Positions 23,001 to 35,600 of a stretch of DNA of 64,000 bases are shown piece by piece (the stretch's first letter is position 1; the number at the start of each line of letters is the position of its first letter). The notes under the pieces were generated by a model. That model had not been told where the DNA came from. It ran no database searches and was given only the letters and a program-made list of their open reading frames with translations. The DNA lies in contig NW_026973748.1 of assembly GCF_035594125.1 (NCBI RefSeq), forward strand, positions 359,728 to 423,727, in the 5' to 3' direction. The translations under genes and the position numbers were made by a program. Source of the DNA: Scylla paramamosain. Lineage: Eukaryota; Arthropoda; Malacostraca; Decapoda; Portunidae.

Positions 23001-23298
23001 GCAAAGCCACCTATATGGGGAAATTAAACGTCTTTGCCAGAAAACTGTCTTATGAGTGTTTTTCAGCATGTTAGGAACCAACACGATAAAACCCAAGGAA
23101 GTCAATCTATATGAGAATCCAAAACAAAATTACTGAAAACGTGTCTTTTCGGTGTTTTATGTAGAAAACGCTAAAATGGATGCAAAACAACCAAAATAAA
23201 GAAATAGAATAACATTACCAAAGTGGTATATTATTTGTGTTTTTGAAATTGTTACCTACAAAAAACGCGAAAATGGATGGAAAGCAGTCTATATTGGG

Positions 23299-23333
23299 AA
23301 GCAAAAGGCACCAAAAAGCATGTTAGGCACCAA
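23299..23333 (+). repeat. T junction (copy 2)
   Basis: GGGAAGCAAAAGGCACC joined to AAAAAGCATGTTAGGCACC, the same J-to-G/H fusion as at 7041. Downstream this copy diverges through further fusions near 23545, 23700 and 23778, then rejoins a type seen at about 2164-2400 (TGGATGTAAAAGCACTC, GGACATTTAGAGAAA). Confidence 0.83.
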
Positions 23334-26300
23334 AACGATAAATAATATGAAAGTCACTCTATATGGAAATCTAAAACAAAATTACTGGAAACGTGTGTTT
23401 TAAAAGATTTACGTAGAAAAACGCTAAAACAGATGCAAACCAACTAATATAAATAAATAGAATAACATTATCAAAAAAAGTATATTTTGTGTGTTTTTGA
23501 GCTTGTTACATAAAAAAAACGCGAAAATGGATGCAAAGCACTCTCCAAAACAATAAATAATATGGAAATCACTCTGTATGGGAATCCAAAACAAAATTAC
23601 TGAAAACGTGTCTTTTCAGTGTTTTACGTAGAAAAACGCTAAAAAGAAAGCAAATCAACCAATATCATGAAATAAAATAATATTACCAAAAAGGTATTTT
23701 TTGTGTTTTGAGCGAAAATGGATGCAAATCTCTCTATATTGGGAAACAAAAGGACATTACGAGAAACATTTATAATGCTTTTTCCCTACAAAAAAACGCG
23801 AAAATGGATGTAAAAGCACTCTATATTGGGAAGCAAAGGACATTTAGAGAAAAGTGTATAATGATTGTTTTATAGTTTCACAAGAAGAAAAAGACAAAAA
23901 ACGCAAAAACTCGTGTATATTGAGAAGTTTCTTACATACCAAAATGCTAAAACTCATGAATAACACTTTTAATTGAGAAACAGAACTACCTTACCAAATG
24001 TATGTATTTTGAGTGTCTTTCACATTCTTAGTTACGAAAATCCCAAATTACATGCGAAACTAACTTTATGTGGGAAAAAAAATGATATTATCAGAAAAGT
24101 GTCTTTTGAGTGTTTTTGAGCGTGATATGCAAAAAAGCACTAAAAAGCAGAATAATCACATAATATAGGAATAAAACTAACTTTTACTTGCCTTTAAATG
24201 TTTTTAACTCCTTACATACCAAAACGCTAAAACGCATGCAAAACACCCTTTATGGAGGAACAGAATAACATTACCAAAAACATGTATTTTGAGTGTTTTT
24301 GATCATGTTACCTATAAAAACACTTAAATACATGCAAAGAACACTATTTTCGGGAAATGAAAGGAGATTACGAGAAACGTGTATTATGAGTGTTTTTAAA
24401 TTCCTTAATTACCAAAAAGGTAAAAGCCACAAATAGCACTCTTTATTGAGAAACAATAAATAAATGAAAAAAAAATACAATATTTTTTTTCTTTCTTATT
24501 CATCTTCACAGATACCGAGATGCCAAAATTTGGGCAAAATTCAGGAAATTATGAGAAATAAGAACATTATTAAAAAAGTTAAATTTAGCTGTTTTTTTCG
24601 GACTGTTATGTAGCAAACCCCTAAAGTGCATGCAAAGCCACCTATATGGGGAAATTAAACGTCTTTGCCAGAAAACGGTCTTATGAGTATTTTTCAGCAT
24701 GTTAGGAACCAACACGATAAATAACATGGAAGTCAATCTATATGGGAATCCAAAACAAAATTACTAAAAACGTTTCTTTTCGACGTTTTATGTAGAAAAA
24801 CGCTAAAACGAATGCAAACCAACCAATATGATGAAATAAAATAATATTACTAAAAAGACATTTTTTGAGTTTGAAATTCTTACCTACAAAAAACGCGAAA
24901 ATGGATGGAAAGCACTCTATATTGGGAAGCAAAAGGACATTACGAGAAACGTGTATAATGAGTGTTTTATAGTTTCACAAGAACTACAAGGCAAAAAACA
25001 CAAAAACTCGTGCATATAGAGAAGTTTCTTACATTCCAAAATGCTGAAAATCTGGAAAAACACTCTTAATTGAGAAACAGAACAATCTTACAAAATGCGT
25101 GTATTTTGAGTGCTTTTCACATTCTTGGTTACCGAAACCCCAAATTGCATGCAAAATTAGCTTTATGTGGGAAAAAAAATTACATTACCAGAAAAATGTC
25201 TTCTGAGTGTTTTTGAGCGTGTTATGCAATAAAGAACTAAAAAGCAGGGCAATCACATTACATTGAAATAAAACCAATTTTTAAGAAGAACTTGCCTTTA
25301 AGTGTATTTGAGCTCCTTATATACCAAAACACTAAAAGGCATGCAAAATACACTTTATGGTGAAACAGAATAACATTACCAAAAACATGTATTCTCAGTG
25401 TTTTTAATCATGTAACCAATAAAAACGCTTAAATACATGCAAAGAACCTTATTTTTGGGAATTGAAAGGACATTACGAGAAACGTGTATTATGAGTGTTT
25501 TTAAGTTCATTAAGTACGAAAAGCTAATAGTCACAAATTACACTCTTTATTGAGAAAAAATAAATAAATAAATAAAAAAATACGATATTTTTTTTTCATT
25601 CTTATTCATCTTCGCAGGTAACGAGATGCCAAAATTCGGGCAAAGTTCAGGAAATTATATGAAATAAAAACATTATCAATACAGTTAAATTTAGCTTTTT
25701 TTTTTCGGACTGTTATGTACCAAACACCTAAAGTGCATGCAAAGCCACCTATATGGGGAAATTAAACGTCTTTGCCGGAAAACTGTCTTATAAGTGTTTT
25801 TCCGCATGTTAGGAACCAACACGATAAAACCGAAGAAAGTCACTCTATATGGGAATCCAAAACAAAATTACTGAAAACGTGTCTTTTCGGTGTTTTACGT
25901 AGAAATTGCTAAAACGGATGGAAATCAAACAAAATGAATAAATAGAATAACATTACCAAAAATGTATATTTTGAGTGTTTTTTAAATTGTGTATTTTGAG
26001 TGTTTTTCACATTCTTAGTTACGAAATTGGCAAATTACATTGGAAACTACCTTTATATGGGAAAAAAAATGACATTACCAGAAAAATGTCTTTTCAGTGT
26101 TTTTGAGCGTGATATGCAACAAAGCACTAAAAAGCAGAACAATCACATTACTTGGGAATAAAACCAACTTTTACGAAGAACTTGCCTTTAAGTGTTTTTT
26201 AACTCCTTACATACCAAAACGCTAAAACGCATGTAAAACACCCTTTATGGAGAAACAAAATAACATTACAAAAAAATATGTATTTTAAGTGTATTTGATC

Positions 26301-27798
26301 ATGTTACCTATAAAAACGCTTAAATACATGTAAAGAACCCTATGTTTGTATAAGAAAAGGACATTACGAAAATCATGTATTATGAGTGTTTTTAAGTTCC
26401 TTAAGTACCAAAAAGCTAAAACTCACAAATAACACTTTATAGAGAGAAAAAAAAATTTGTTATTCATCTTCATAGGTACCGAGATACCAAAATTCTGGAA
26501 AAATTTAGGGAAATTTTGTAAAAAAAATCATTATTAAAAAATAATTTTAGCTTTTTTTCCGGAGTTATGTACCAAACCCTGAAGTGCATGCAAAGCCACC
26601 TATATGGAGAAATTACTCCACTTTACCAGAAACCTGTCTTATGAGTGTTTTTTCAGCAATTTCAATAATATTACTGAAATCGTATCTCTTCAGTGATTTA
26701 CAAAGAAAAACGCTAAAACGGATGCAAACCAAACAATATAAAGAAATAGAATAACATTACCAAAAAGATATATTTCGAGTGTTTTTCAGCTTGTTACCTA
26801 CAAAAAATGCGAAAATGGATGGAAAGCACTCTATATTGTGAAACAAAAGAACATTACGAGAAACGTTTATAATGAGTGTTTTATAGTTTCACATGAACCA
26901 CAAGGCAAAAAACGCAAAAAACTCGTGTATATAGAGAAGTTTCTTACATACCAAAATGCTGAAATGCATGCATAACACTTTTAATTGAGAAACAAATGTG
27001 TGTTTTTTTTTTAGTGTTTTTCACATTCTTAGTTACGAAAATCTCAAATTACATGCGAAACTAGCTTTATGTGGGAAAAAAAATGATATTACCAGAAAAG
27101 TGTCTTCTGGGTGTTTTTGAGCGTGATATGCAACAAAGCACTAAAAAGCAGAACAATCACATACATGGGAATAAAACCAACTTTTACGAAGAACTTGCCT
27201 TTAAGTGTTTTTTTTAACACCTTACATACCAAAACGCTAAAACGCATGCAACACACCCTTTATGGAGAAACAGAGTAACATTACCAAAAACATGTATTTT
27301 GAGTGTTTTTGATCATGTTATTTATAAAAACGCTTAAATACATGCAAAAAACCTTATGTTTGGGAAACGAAAGGACATTAAGAGAAACGTGTATTATGAG
27401 TGTTTTTATGTTCCTTAAGTACCAAAAAAGCTAAAACCCACAAATAACACTCTTTATAGAGAAAAAAAAATAATAATATAATTTTTTTTTTTTTTTTGTT
27501 ATTCATCTTCATAGGTACTAAGATGCCAAAATTCTGGCAATATTCTTTGGGAATCGAAAACAAAATTACTGAAAACGTGTGTTTTCGGTGTTTTACGTAG
27601 AAAAACGCTAAAACGGATGCAAACCAACCAATATGAAGAAATAGAATAACATTACCAAAAAGGTATATTTTAAGTGTTTTTGAGCTTGTTACCTAAAAAA
27701 AAACGCGAAAATGGATGGAAAGCACTCCTTATTGAGAGAGAAAAGGACATCACGAGAAACGAGTATAATGAGTGTCTTATTATTTTCGGGCAAAAGAA

Positions 27799-27822
27799 CT
27801 TGTGGTTCACAAGAACCACAAG
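27799..27822. repeat. Inverted repeat, type-W marker copy 3
   Basis: CTTGTGGTTC, loop ACAA, GAACCACAAG, perfect 10-bp arms identical to copy 1, in the monomer J just upstream of the A start at 27874. Confidence 0.87.
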
Positions 27823-29148
27823 GCAAAAAACGCAAAAATTCGTGTATATTAAGAAGTTTCTTAGATACCAAAATGCTGAAACTCATGAATAACAATCTTA
27901 ATTGGGAAACAGAACAACATTACCAAATGCGTGTATTTTGAATGTTTTTTTTTTCACATTCTTAGCAAAACCTCCAAATAGCATGCGAAAGTAGCTTTAT
28001 GTGGGAAAGAAATGATATTACCAGAAGTGTCTTTTCAGTGTTTTTTTGATCGTGTTAGGCAATAAAGCACTAAAAAGCAAGGCAATCATATTACATTGGA
28101 ATAAAACCAACTTTTACCAAGAACTTGCCTTGAAGAGTTTTTCAATTCGTTACATACCAAATCGCTAAAACGCATGCCGAATAGTGACAAGATATTTAGA
28201 GTAGAAGAAAATGAGAAGCTGACAGATATTACCATAACTAAAGAGATAGTGGAACAGGAGACAGATAAGCTGAAAAGTTCAAGTCACCAGGACCAGATGA
28301 AATATATTCCACAGTATTTAAGAATTGGAAAAAGGTTATAAGTAATCTGGATAAGATCATGGCCAAACGGCAGGCGACAGTGTTGTAATAAACGGCTCTA
28401 AATCCGAGTGGGGTCAAGTAATTAGTGGGGTGACAAAGGGATTATTAGTATTAGGGCCGATGTTGTTTGTAATATATGTCAATGACTTGGATAGTGGAAT
28501 TAGTAGTGTTGTTAGTAAATTTGCGGATGACACGAGAGTATGTAGATTAATTAGGTCAAATCGCCTTGCAGGCAGATTTGGATAGGATGAACGAATGGAC
28601 AGACAGATGGCAAATGCATTTTAATATAAAAAAATGCAAAGCACTTAGCGTAAGTAGAAGAAACCCACACAGTAGTTACACAATGAACAACCAAGTTCTG
28701 GTAGGTTCAGGGTTATAAAAAGATTTGAGATTTAAAGTTAGCTCTGAACTACGTCTAAGAAAGCAATGCAAAGAGGCCAGAAACAAAGCAAATAGTGTAT
28801 TATGATTAATTTTCAGGAGTGCTAAAAGTAAAACTACCGAAGTAATATTAAAGTTACATTTAGCGCTGGTCAGACTTCATCTAGACTACGCTGTCCTATT
28901 CTGGTCACCACATCACAGGAAGGATAAAGGTCTATTAGAATCACTTCAAAGGAGAATGACTAAAAGGATACAGGGGATGAGGAGTATTCCTTACGAAGCG
29001 AGACTCAAGCTGTTAAATTTACATCCTTTAGAGAGACGTAGGTTAAGAGTGGACCTGAGAGAAGTCTTTAAGTGGTATATGGGTTATAACAAGGGGAACA
29101 TAAGGAAAATTCTTAGAATCTGTAACCATGATAGAACAAGAAAAATAT

Positions 29149-29188
29149 AACATCAAGTTTTCAGGCTTGAGCCTGAAAACTTGATGTT
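29149..29188. repeat. 18-bp perfect inverted repeat inside the LINE remnant
   Basis: Arms 29149-29166 and 29171-29188 are exact reverse complements (CATCAAGTTTTCAGGC against GCCTGAAAACTTGATG, plus two more base pairs), with loop TTGA. It sits exactly where the RT reading frame changes. The right arm aligns with the expected coding sequence before MFKKETG; the left arm replaces what should be coding. This suggests a fold-back (templated) copying event. A terminator or functional hairpin is unlikely in a dead element. Confidence 0.9.
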
Positions 29189-29392
29189 CAAAAAGGAAAC
29201 AGGATGGAATTGGTTTTCAAATACAGTAGTAGATGATTGGAACGGACTTAGTAATCAAGCTGTTAGTGCTGAGGCATTTGGCACTGTAAGAGAAAATTAC
29301 ACATTTATAGATGGGGATGATAGGTGGAAATACGTAGGCATATTTCATACAATTACTGCCACGTGTAGGCCTGATGCCTTCTTGCATATTTA

Positions 29393-29420
29393 CTTATTTC
29401 TTATGTTCTTATGTTCTTAT
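29393..29420 (+). repeat. Period-8 3' tail of the retrotransposon
   Basis: TTATGTTC at 29401-29408 and 29409-29416, then TTAT, preceded by an imperfect copy. Short octamer tails are the usual 3' end of CR1-type elements and mark the 3' boundary against the satellite. Confidence 0.85.
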
Positions 29421-30810
29421 TACCAAATGCGTGTATTTGCAGTATTTTCAGCTCTTCCGTGAAAAATAAAATGCCAAAATGCATGCAAAGCACCCTAAAT
29501 GAGGAAAAAAAGGGACATTACGAGAAACGTGCATTATAAGTGTTTTTGAGATTCTTAGATACCAAAACGCTGAAACTCATGAATAACACTCTTAATTGAG
29601 AAACAGAACAACCTTACCAAATGCGTTAATTTTGAGTGTTTTTCACATTTTTGGTTACCAAAACCCCAAATTCAATACGAAACTAGCTTTATGTGGAAAG
29701 AAAAAAAAAAACACATTTCCAGAAAAGTGTCTTTTGAGTGTTTTTGAGCGTGTTAGGCAATAAGGCACTAAAAAGCAGGGCAATCACATTACATGGGAAT
29801 AAAACCAACTTTTACCAAGAACTTGCCTTTAAGTGTTTTTCAACTCCTAACATACCAAAACGCTAAAACGCATGCAAAACACCCTTTATGAAGGAACAGA
29901 ATAACTTACCAAAAACATGTATTTTGAGTGTTTTTTATCTTTACCGGAAACCTGTCTATTGAGTGTTTTTCAGCATGTTAGGCACCAAAACAATAAATAA
30001 TATGGAAGTCACTCTATATGGGAATCCAAAACAAAATCACTTAACACTTGTCTTTTCAGTGTTTTACGTAGAAACACGCTAAAACGGATGCAAACAAACC
30101 AATATGAAGAAATAAATTAACATTGCCAAAAATGTATATTTTGAGTGTTTTTGAGCCTGTTACATACAAAAAACGCGAAAATGGATGCAAACCACTCTAT
30201 ATTGGGAAACAAAAGGACATTACGAGAAACCTGTATAATGAGTGTTTTATAGTTTCACAACAACCACAAGGCAAAAGATTCTTAGATACCAAAATGCTGA
30301 AACTCATGAATAACACTCTTGATTAAGATACAGAACAATCTTACCAAATGCGTGTATTTTGAGTGTTTTTCACATTCTTAGTTACCAAAACACGAAATTG
30401 CATGCGAAACTAGGTTTATGTGGGGAAAAAATTGTATTGCCAGAAAATGTCTTTTGAGTGTTTATAAGCGTGTTAGGCACTAAAGTACTTAAAAGAAGGA
30501 CGATCACATTACATGTGAATAAAACAGACTTTTACCAAGAACTTGCCGTTAAATATTTTTGAGCTCCTACATACCAAAACGCTAAAACGAATGCAAAAAA
30601 TCCTTTATGGAGAAACACAATAACATTACAAAAAACATGTATTTTCAGTGTTTTTGATTATGTTACCAATAAAAACGCTTAAATACATGCAAAGAATCCT
30701 ATATTTGGGAAACGAAAGGACATTACGAGAAACGTGTATTATAAGTGTTTTTAAGTTACTTAAATACCAAAAAAGCTAAAACCCACAAATAACACTCTTT
30801 ATAAAGAAAC

Positions 30811-30856
30811 AAAAATAAAATAAAATAAATAAATAAATAAATAAATAAAATAAATG
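30811..30856 (+). repeat. AAAT microsatellite in monomer F
   Basis: One of the longest AAAT runs in the window. Its partner in the inner inverted repeat is the TTTA run near 49952-49993. Confidence 0.87.
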
Positions 30857-32588
30857 AAAATAATATTTTTTTTTGTTATTCATCTTTATAGGTACTGAGA
30901 TGCCAAAATTCTGTTAAAATTCTGGGAAATTATGTGGATAAAAGAATATTATCGAAAAAGTTAATTTTAGCTATTTTTTTTGGGACTGTTATGTACCAAA
31001 CCCTAAAGTGCATGCAAAGCCATCTATATGGGGAAATTAAACGACTTTACAAGAAAACTGTCTTTTAAGTGTTTTTCAGTATGTTAGGCACCAAAACGTA
31101 AAAAAATTATTAAAGTCACTCTATATTGGAATCCAAAACAAAATTACTGAAAACGTGTCTTTTCAGTGTTTTACGTAAAAAATGCTAAAACGGATGCAAA
31201 CAGACCAATATGAAGAAATAGAATAACATTACCAAAAAGGTATATTTTAAGTGTTTTTGACCTTGTAACCAACAAAAAAAACGCAAAAATGGATGCAAAG
31301 CACTCTATATTGGGGAACAAAAAGACAATACGAGAACCGTGTACAAAGAGTATTTTATAGTTTCACAAGAACCACGAACCAAAAAAACGCAAAAACTTGT
31401 GTATATGGAGAAGTTTCTTAGATACCAAAATGCTGAAACTCCTGAATAACACTCTTAATTAAGAAACAGAATAACATTACTAAATGCGTGTATTTTGAGT
31501 GTTTTTCACATTCTTAGTTACTAGAACCCCAAATTGAATGGAAAACTAGCTTTATGTGGGAAAAAAAAGACATTACCAGAAAAGTGTCTTTTGAGGGTTT
31601 TTGAGAGTTAGGCAATAAAGCACTAAAAAGGAGGGCAATCACATTACATGGGAATAAAACCAACTTTTACCAAGAATTTGTCTTTAAGTGTTTTTTAACT
31701 CCTTATATACCAAAACGCTAAAACACATGCAAAACACCCTTTATGGAGAAACAGATTAACATTACCAAAAACATGTATTTTTTTTATTCTCAAGAATCAC
31801 AAGGCAAAAAACGCAAAAACTCATATATATGGAGAAGTTTCTTAGATACCAAAATGCTGAAACTCCTGAATAACACTCTGTATTGAGAAACAGAACAACC
31901 TTACCAAATGCGTGTATTTTGAGTGTTTTTCACATTCTTAGTTACCAAAACCCCAAATTTTATGTAAAAGTATCTTTATGTGGGAAAAAAATGACTACCA
32001 GAAAAGTATCTGTTTTTTTTTTTAGCATGATAGGCAATAAACCACTAAAAATCAGGACAATCACATTACATAATAATAAAACTAACTTTTAATAAGAACT
32101 TCCCTTTAAGTGTTTTTGAGCTCCTTATATACCAAAACGCTAAAACGAATGCAAAACACCCTTTATGGAGAAACAGAATAATATTACCAAAAACATGTAT
32201 TTTGAGTGTTTTTGATCATGTTACCTATAAAAACTCTTAAATACATGCAAAGAACCTTATGTTTGGGAAATTAAAGGATATTTCGAGAAACATGTATTAC
32301 GAATGTTTTTAAGTTCTTTAAGTACCATTTAGCTAAAACTAATAAATAACACTGTTTATAGAAAAAATAAAATAAATAAAAAGATAGGAATTTATTTATT
32401 TTTTTGTTATTCCTCTTCATAGGTACCAAGATGCCAAATTTCTTCAAATATTCAGGGAAATTACGTGAAAAAGAACATTATGAAAAAAGTTAATTTTAGC
32501 TTTTTTTTTCGGACTGTTATGTACCAAACCCTAAAGTGCATGCAAAGCCAGCTATATGGGGAAAATAAACGTCCTTACCAGAAACCTG

Positions 32589-32614
32589 TTTTTTTTTTTT
32601 TTTTTTTTTTTTTT
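32589..32614 (+). repeat. 26-T homopolymer replacing a monomer core
   Basis: A T run stands where other copies read GTCTTTTGAGTGTTTTTCAG in monomer G. It follows GAAACCTG and precedes CAACATGTTGGGC. It is the longest homopolymer I noticed here and may be partly a sequencing artefact. Confidence 0.85.
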
Positions 32615-35600
32615 CAACATGTTGGGCACCAAAACGATAAATAATATAGAAGTTAGTCAATGTGGTAATCCATCACAAAATTACTGAAAAAGTGTCTTCA
32701 GTGTTTTACGTAGAAAAACGCTAAATTGAATGCAAACTAACGAATATGGAGAAACAGAATAACATTACCAAAAAGGTATATTTTGAGTGTTTTTGAGCTT
32801 ACCTTCAAAAAACGCGAAAATGGATGGAAAGCACTCTATATTGGGATACAAAAGAACATTACGAGTGTTTTATAGTTTCACAACAGCCACAAGGCAAAAA
32901 TCGCAAAAAACTCGGTGAATATGGAGAAGTTTCTTAGATACCAAAATGCTGAAACTCAGATATAACACTCTTAATTAAGAATACAGAACAACCATACCAA
33001 ATGCATGTATTTTAAGTGCTTTTCACATTCTTAGTTACTGAAAAAAAAAAAAAATTGCATGCGAAACTAGCTTTATGTGGGAAAAAAAGACATTAAAAGA
33101 AAAGTGTCTTTTGAGTGTTTTTGAGCGTGATAGGCACTAAAGCACTACAAAGGAGAGCAATCACATTATATGGGAATAACACCAACTTTTACCAAGAACC
33201 TGCCTTTACGTGTTTTTGAGCTTTTTACATACCAAAACGCTAAAACGTAATTCTTAATTACGGAAATGCTGTATTATGAGTGTTTTTAAGTTCTTTAAGT
33301 AACAAAAAGCTAAAACCCATAAATAACTCTTTATAGAGAGAAAATTTTTTTTTTGCGTTATTCATGCCAAAATTTTTTACCAAAATTATTTTGCCAAAAT
33401 TCTGGCAAAATTCATGGAAATTTTGTAAAAAAAAAAAATCATTATAAAAAAATAATTTTAGCTCTTTTCCGGAGTTATGTACAAACTCTGAAGTGCATGC
33501 AGATCCACCTATATGGGGAAATCACACGACTTTACCAGAAACCTATCTTTTCAGTGTTTTTTCAGCAATTTCAACAATATTACTTAAAACGTGTCTTTTC
33601 AGTGATTTACGTAGAAAAACGCTAAAACGGATGCAAACCAACCAATATGAAGAAAGAGAATAACATTACCAAAAAGATATATTTTGATGTGTTTTTGAGC
33701 TTGTTACATACAAAAAAAGCAAAAATGGATAGAAAGCACTTTATATTGGCAAAGAAGAGGACATTACGAGAAACGTGTATGAGTGTTTTATAGTTTGACA
33801 AGAACTACAAGGTAAAATACTCAAAAACTCGTGTACATAAAGTTTCTTACATACCAAAAAGATGAAACTCATGAACAACACTTTTAATTAAGAAATAGAA
33901 CAACCTTACTAAATGCCTGTGTTTTGAGTTTTTTCACATTCTTAGTTACCAAAACCCCAAATTCCATGCAAAACTAGCTTTATGTGGGAAAAAAAATGAC
34001 ATTACCAGAAAAGTGTCTTTTGAGTGTTTTTGAGCTTGTTAGGCAATAAAGCACTAAAAAGCAGGACAATCACATTATATGGGAATAAAATGAACTTTTA
34101 CCAAGAACTTGCCTTTAAGTGTTTTCGAACTCATTACATATCAAAAAGCTAAAACGCATGCAAAACACCTTTTATGGAGAAACAGAATAAAATTACCAAA
34201 AACATATATTTTAAGTGTTTTTGATCATGTTATCTATAAAAACGCTTAAATACATGCAAAAAACCTTATGTTTGCGAAAGGAAAGGACATTCCGAGAAAC
34301 GTGTATTATAAGTATTTTTAAGTTCCTTAAGTACCAAAAAGCTAAAACCCACAAATAACACTCTTTATTTAGAAAAAAAAAAGTAAGAAAATAAAAAAAT
34401 AGGATTTTTTTTTCTTTTTTATTAATCTTCATAGGTACCGAGATGCCAAAATTCTGGGAAAATTCAGGGCTATTATATGATAAAACAAAAATTATCAAAA
34501 AAGTAAATTTTAGCTTTTTTTCGGACTGTTATATACCAAACCCTAAAGTGCATGCAAAGGCTCCTATATGCGGATATTAAACGACCTTACCAGAAATCTG
34601 TTTTTTGAGTGTTTTTCAGCATGTTAGGCACCAAAACGATTAATAATAAGGAACTCACTCTATATGAAAATCGAAAACATAATTGCTGAAAACGTGTTTT
34701 TTCTTTGTTTTACGTAGAAAAACGCTAACCTACCAATATCAAGAAATAGAAAAACATTACCAAAAAGGTATATTTTGAGTATTTTTGAGCTTGTTACCTA
34801 CAAAAAACGCGAAAATTGATGCAAAGCACTCTATATTAGAAAACAAAAGGACTTTGCAAGAAAAGTGTATAATGAGTTTTTTTATAGTTCAAAAGAACCA
34901 AAAGGCAAAAAACACAAAAACTCGTGTATATGGAGAAGGTTCCTAGATACCAAAATGCTGAAACTCATGAATAACACTCTTAATTGAGAAACAGAACAAC
35001 CTTACTAAATGCGTGTATTTTGGGTGCTTTTCACATTCTTAGTTACCAAAACTCCAAATTGCTTGCGAAACCACCTTTATGTGAGGAAAAAATGACATTA
35101 CCAGAATATCTTTTAAGTGCTTTTGAGCGTGATAGGCAATAAAGCACTAAAAAGCAGGGCAATCATATTACATTGGAATAACACCAATTTATACCAAAAA
35201 CTTGCCTTTAAGTGTTTTTGAGCTCCTTATATACCAAACCGCTAAAACACATACAAAACAAACTTTATGGAAAAACAGAATAACATTACCAAAAACATGT
35301 ATTTTGAGTGTTTTTGATCATGTTATCTATAAAAACGCTTAAATACATGCAAAGAACATTATGTTTGGGAAACAAAAGGACATTACGAGAAACGTGTATT
35401 ATGAGTGTTTTTTAAGTTCCTTAAAAACCTTAAAAACCAAATAACACTCTTTATTTAGAAAATAAAAAAAAATAAAAATAAAAAAATAGGAATTTTTTTT
35501 TTTTTTTTTGTTATTCATATCATAGGTACTGAGATGCCAAAATTCTGGGAAAATTCAGGGCAATCATATGATAAAAGAATATTATCAAAAAAGTTAATTT

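Larger units (their letters stand above)
8120..28177 (+). repeat. 96-bp-monomer satellite array, forward block 2
   Basis: Forward array with A starts at about 9055, 10171, 11904, 13014, 14112, 15146, 16148, 16236, 17302, 18083, 19206, 20083, 21215, 22319, 23945, 25042, 26957 and 27874. Irregular steps mark rearranged copies: 10171-11903 (J jumps to D near 11147), 18083 (A follows G/H directly), 19206-20082 (D jumps to F near 19570), 22319-23944 (patchwork of three junctions) and 25042-26956 (I jumps to A near 25985). A 19-bp TTTTGGTATCCAAAA-bearing insertion sits at about 20270-20288. There is no host gene. The block ends where a retrotransposon interrupts monomer D. Confidence 0.93.
28178..29420 (+). 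mobile_element. Decayed, 5'-truncated non-LTR retrotransposon (CR1-like LINE)
   Basis: The only non-satellite DNA of any length here. The satellite stops inside monomer D after CGCATGC, and the base composition and codon structure change at once. Remnants of a LINE ORF2 follow: a KSPGPD motif near 28280-28300, INGS..EWGQVISGV near 28390-28440, the catalytic FADD at 28520-28531, the NEWTDRW and LERRRLR segments, and a WFSN..VDDWN..S C-terminus. The element ends in TTATGTTC octamers, as CR1/L2-clade elements do, not in poly-A. The endonuclease half is missing, as expected of 5' truncation. No target-site duplication is convincing. After 29420 the satellite resumes near the middle of a monomer, so about 30 bp of target may be lost. 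Clade assignment is inference; LINE identity is nearly sure. Confidence 0.93.
28180..29420 (+). pseudogene. Reverse transcriptase (LINE ORF2) pseudogene
   Basis: The coding sequence is broken in several ways. The first piece, frame from 28180 (VEENEKLTDITITKEIVEQE), loses one base near 28276 before FKSPGPDEIYS. An internal deletion near 28350-28376 removes the RT palm between the SPGPD motif and VVINGSKSEWG, so the first catalytic Asp region is absent. From 28376 the frame is open through VIYVNDLDSG and SKFADDTRV, shifts near 28555-28569, and meets stops at 28716-28718 and 28803-28805. The longest clean piece is 28956-29150, containing RRMTKRIQGM, YEARLKLLNL and LERRRLR. A frame change follows at the 29149-29188 palindrome, then KKETGWNWFSNTVVDDWN. 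It cannot encode an active enzyme. No start codon is meaningful. Confidence 0.92.

Noticed and set aside
28150..29435. Target-site duplication around the LINE (TACCAAAT on both sides)
   Set aside because: TACCAAA occurs at almost every monomer end, and the left copy is not adjacent to the insertion point. CR1-type elements often lack clear duplications.
29181..29462. 93-residue frame covering the LINE C-terminus and running into satellite
   Set aside because: Only about the first 50 residues are LINE-derived; the rest reads through the octamer tail into satellite. No intact product is plausible, so it is kept within the pseudogene.
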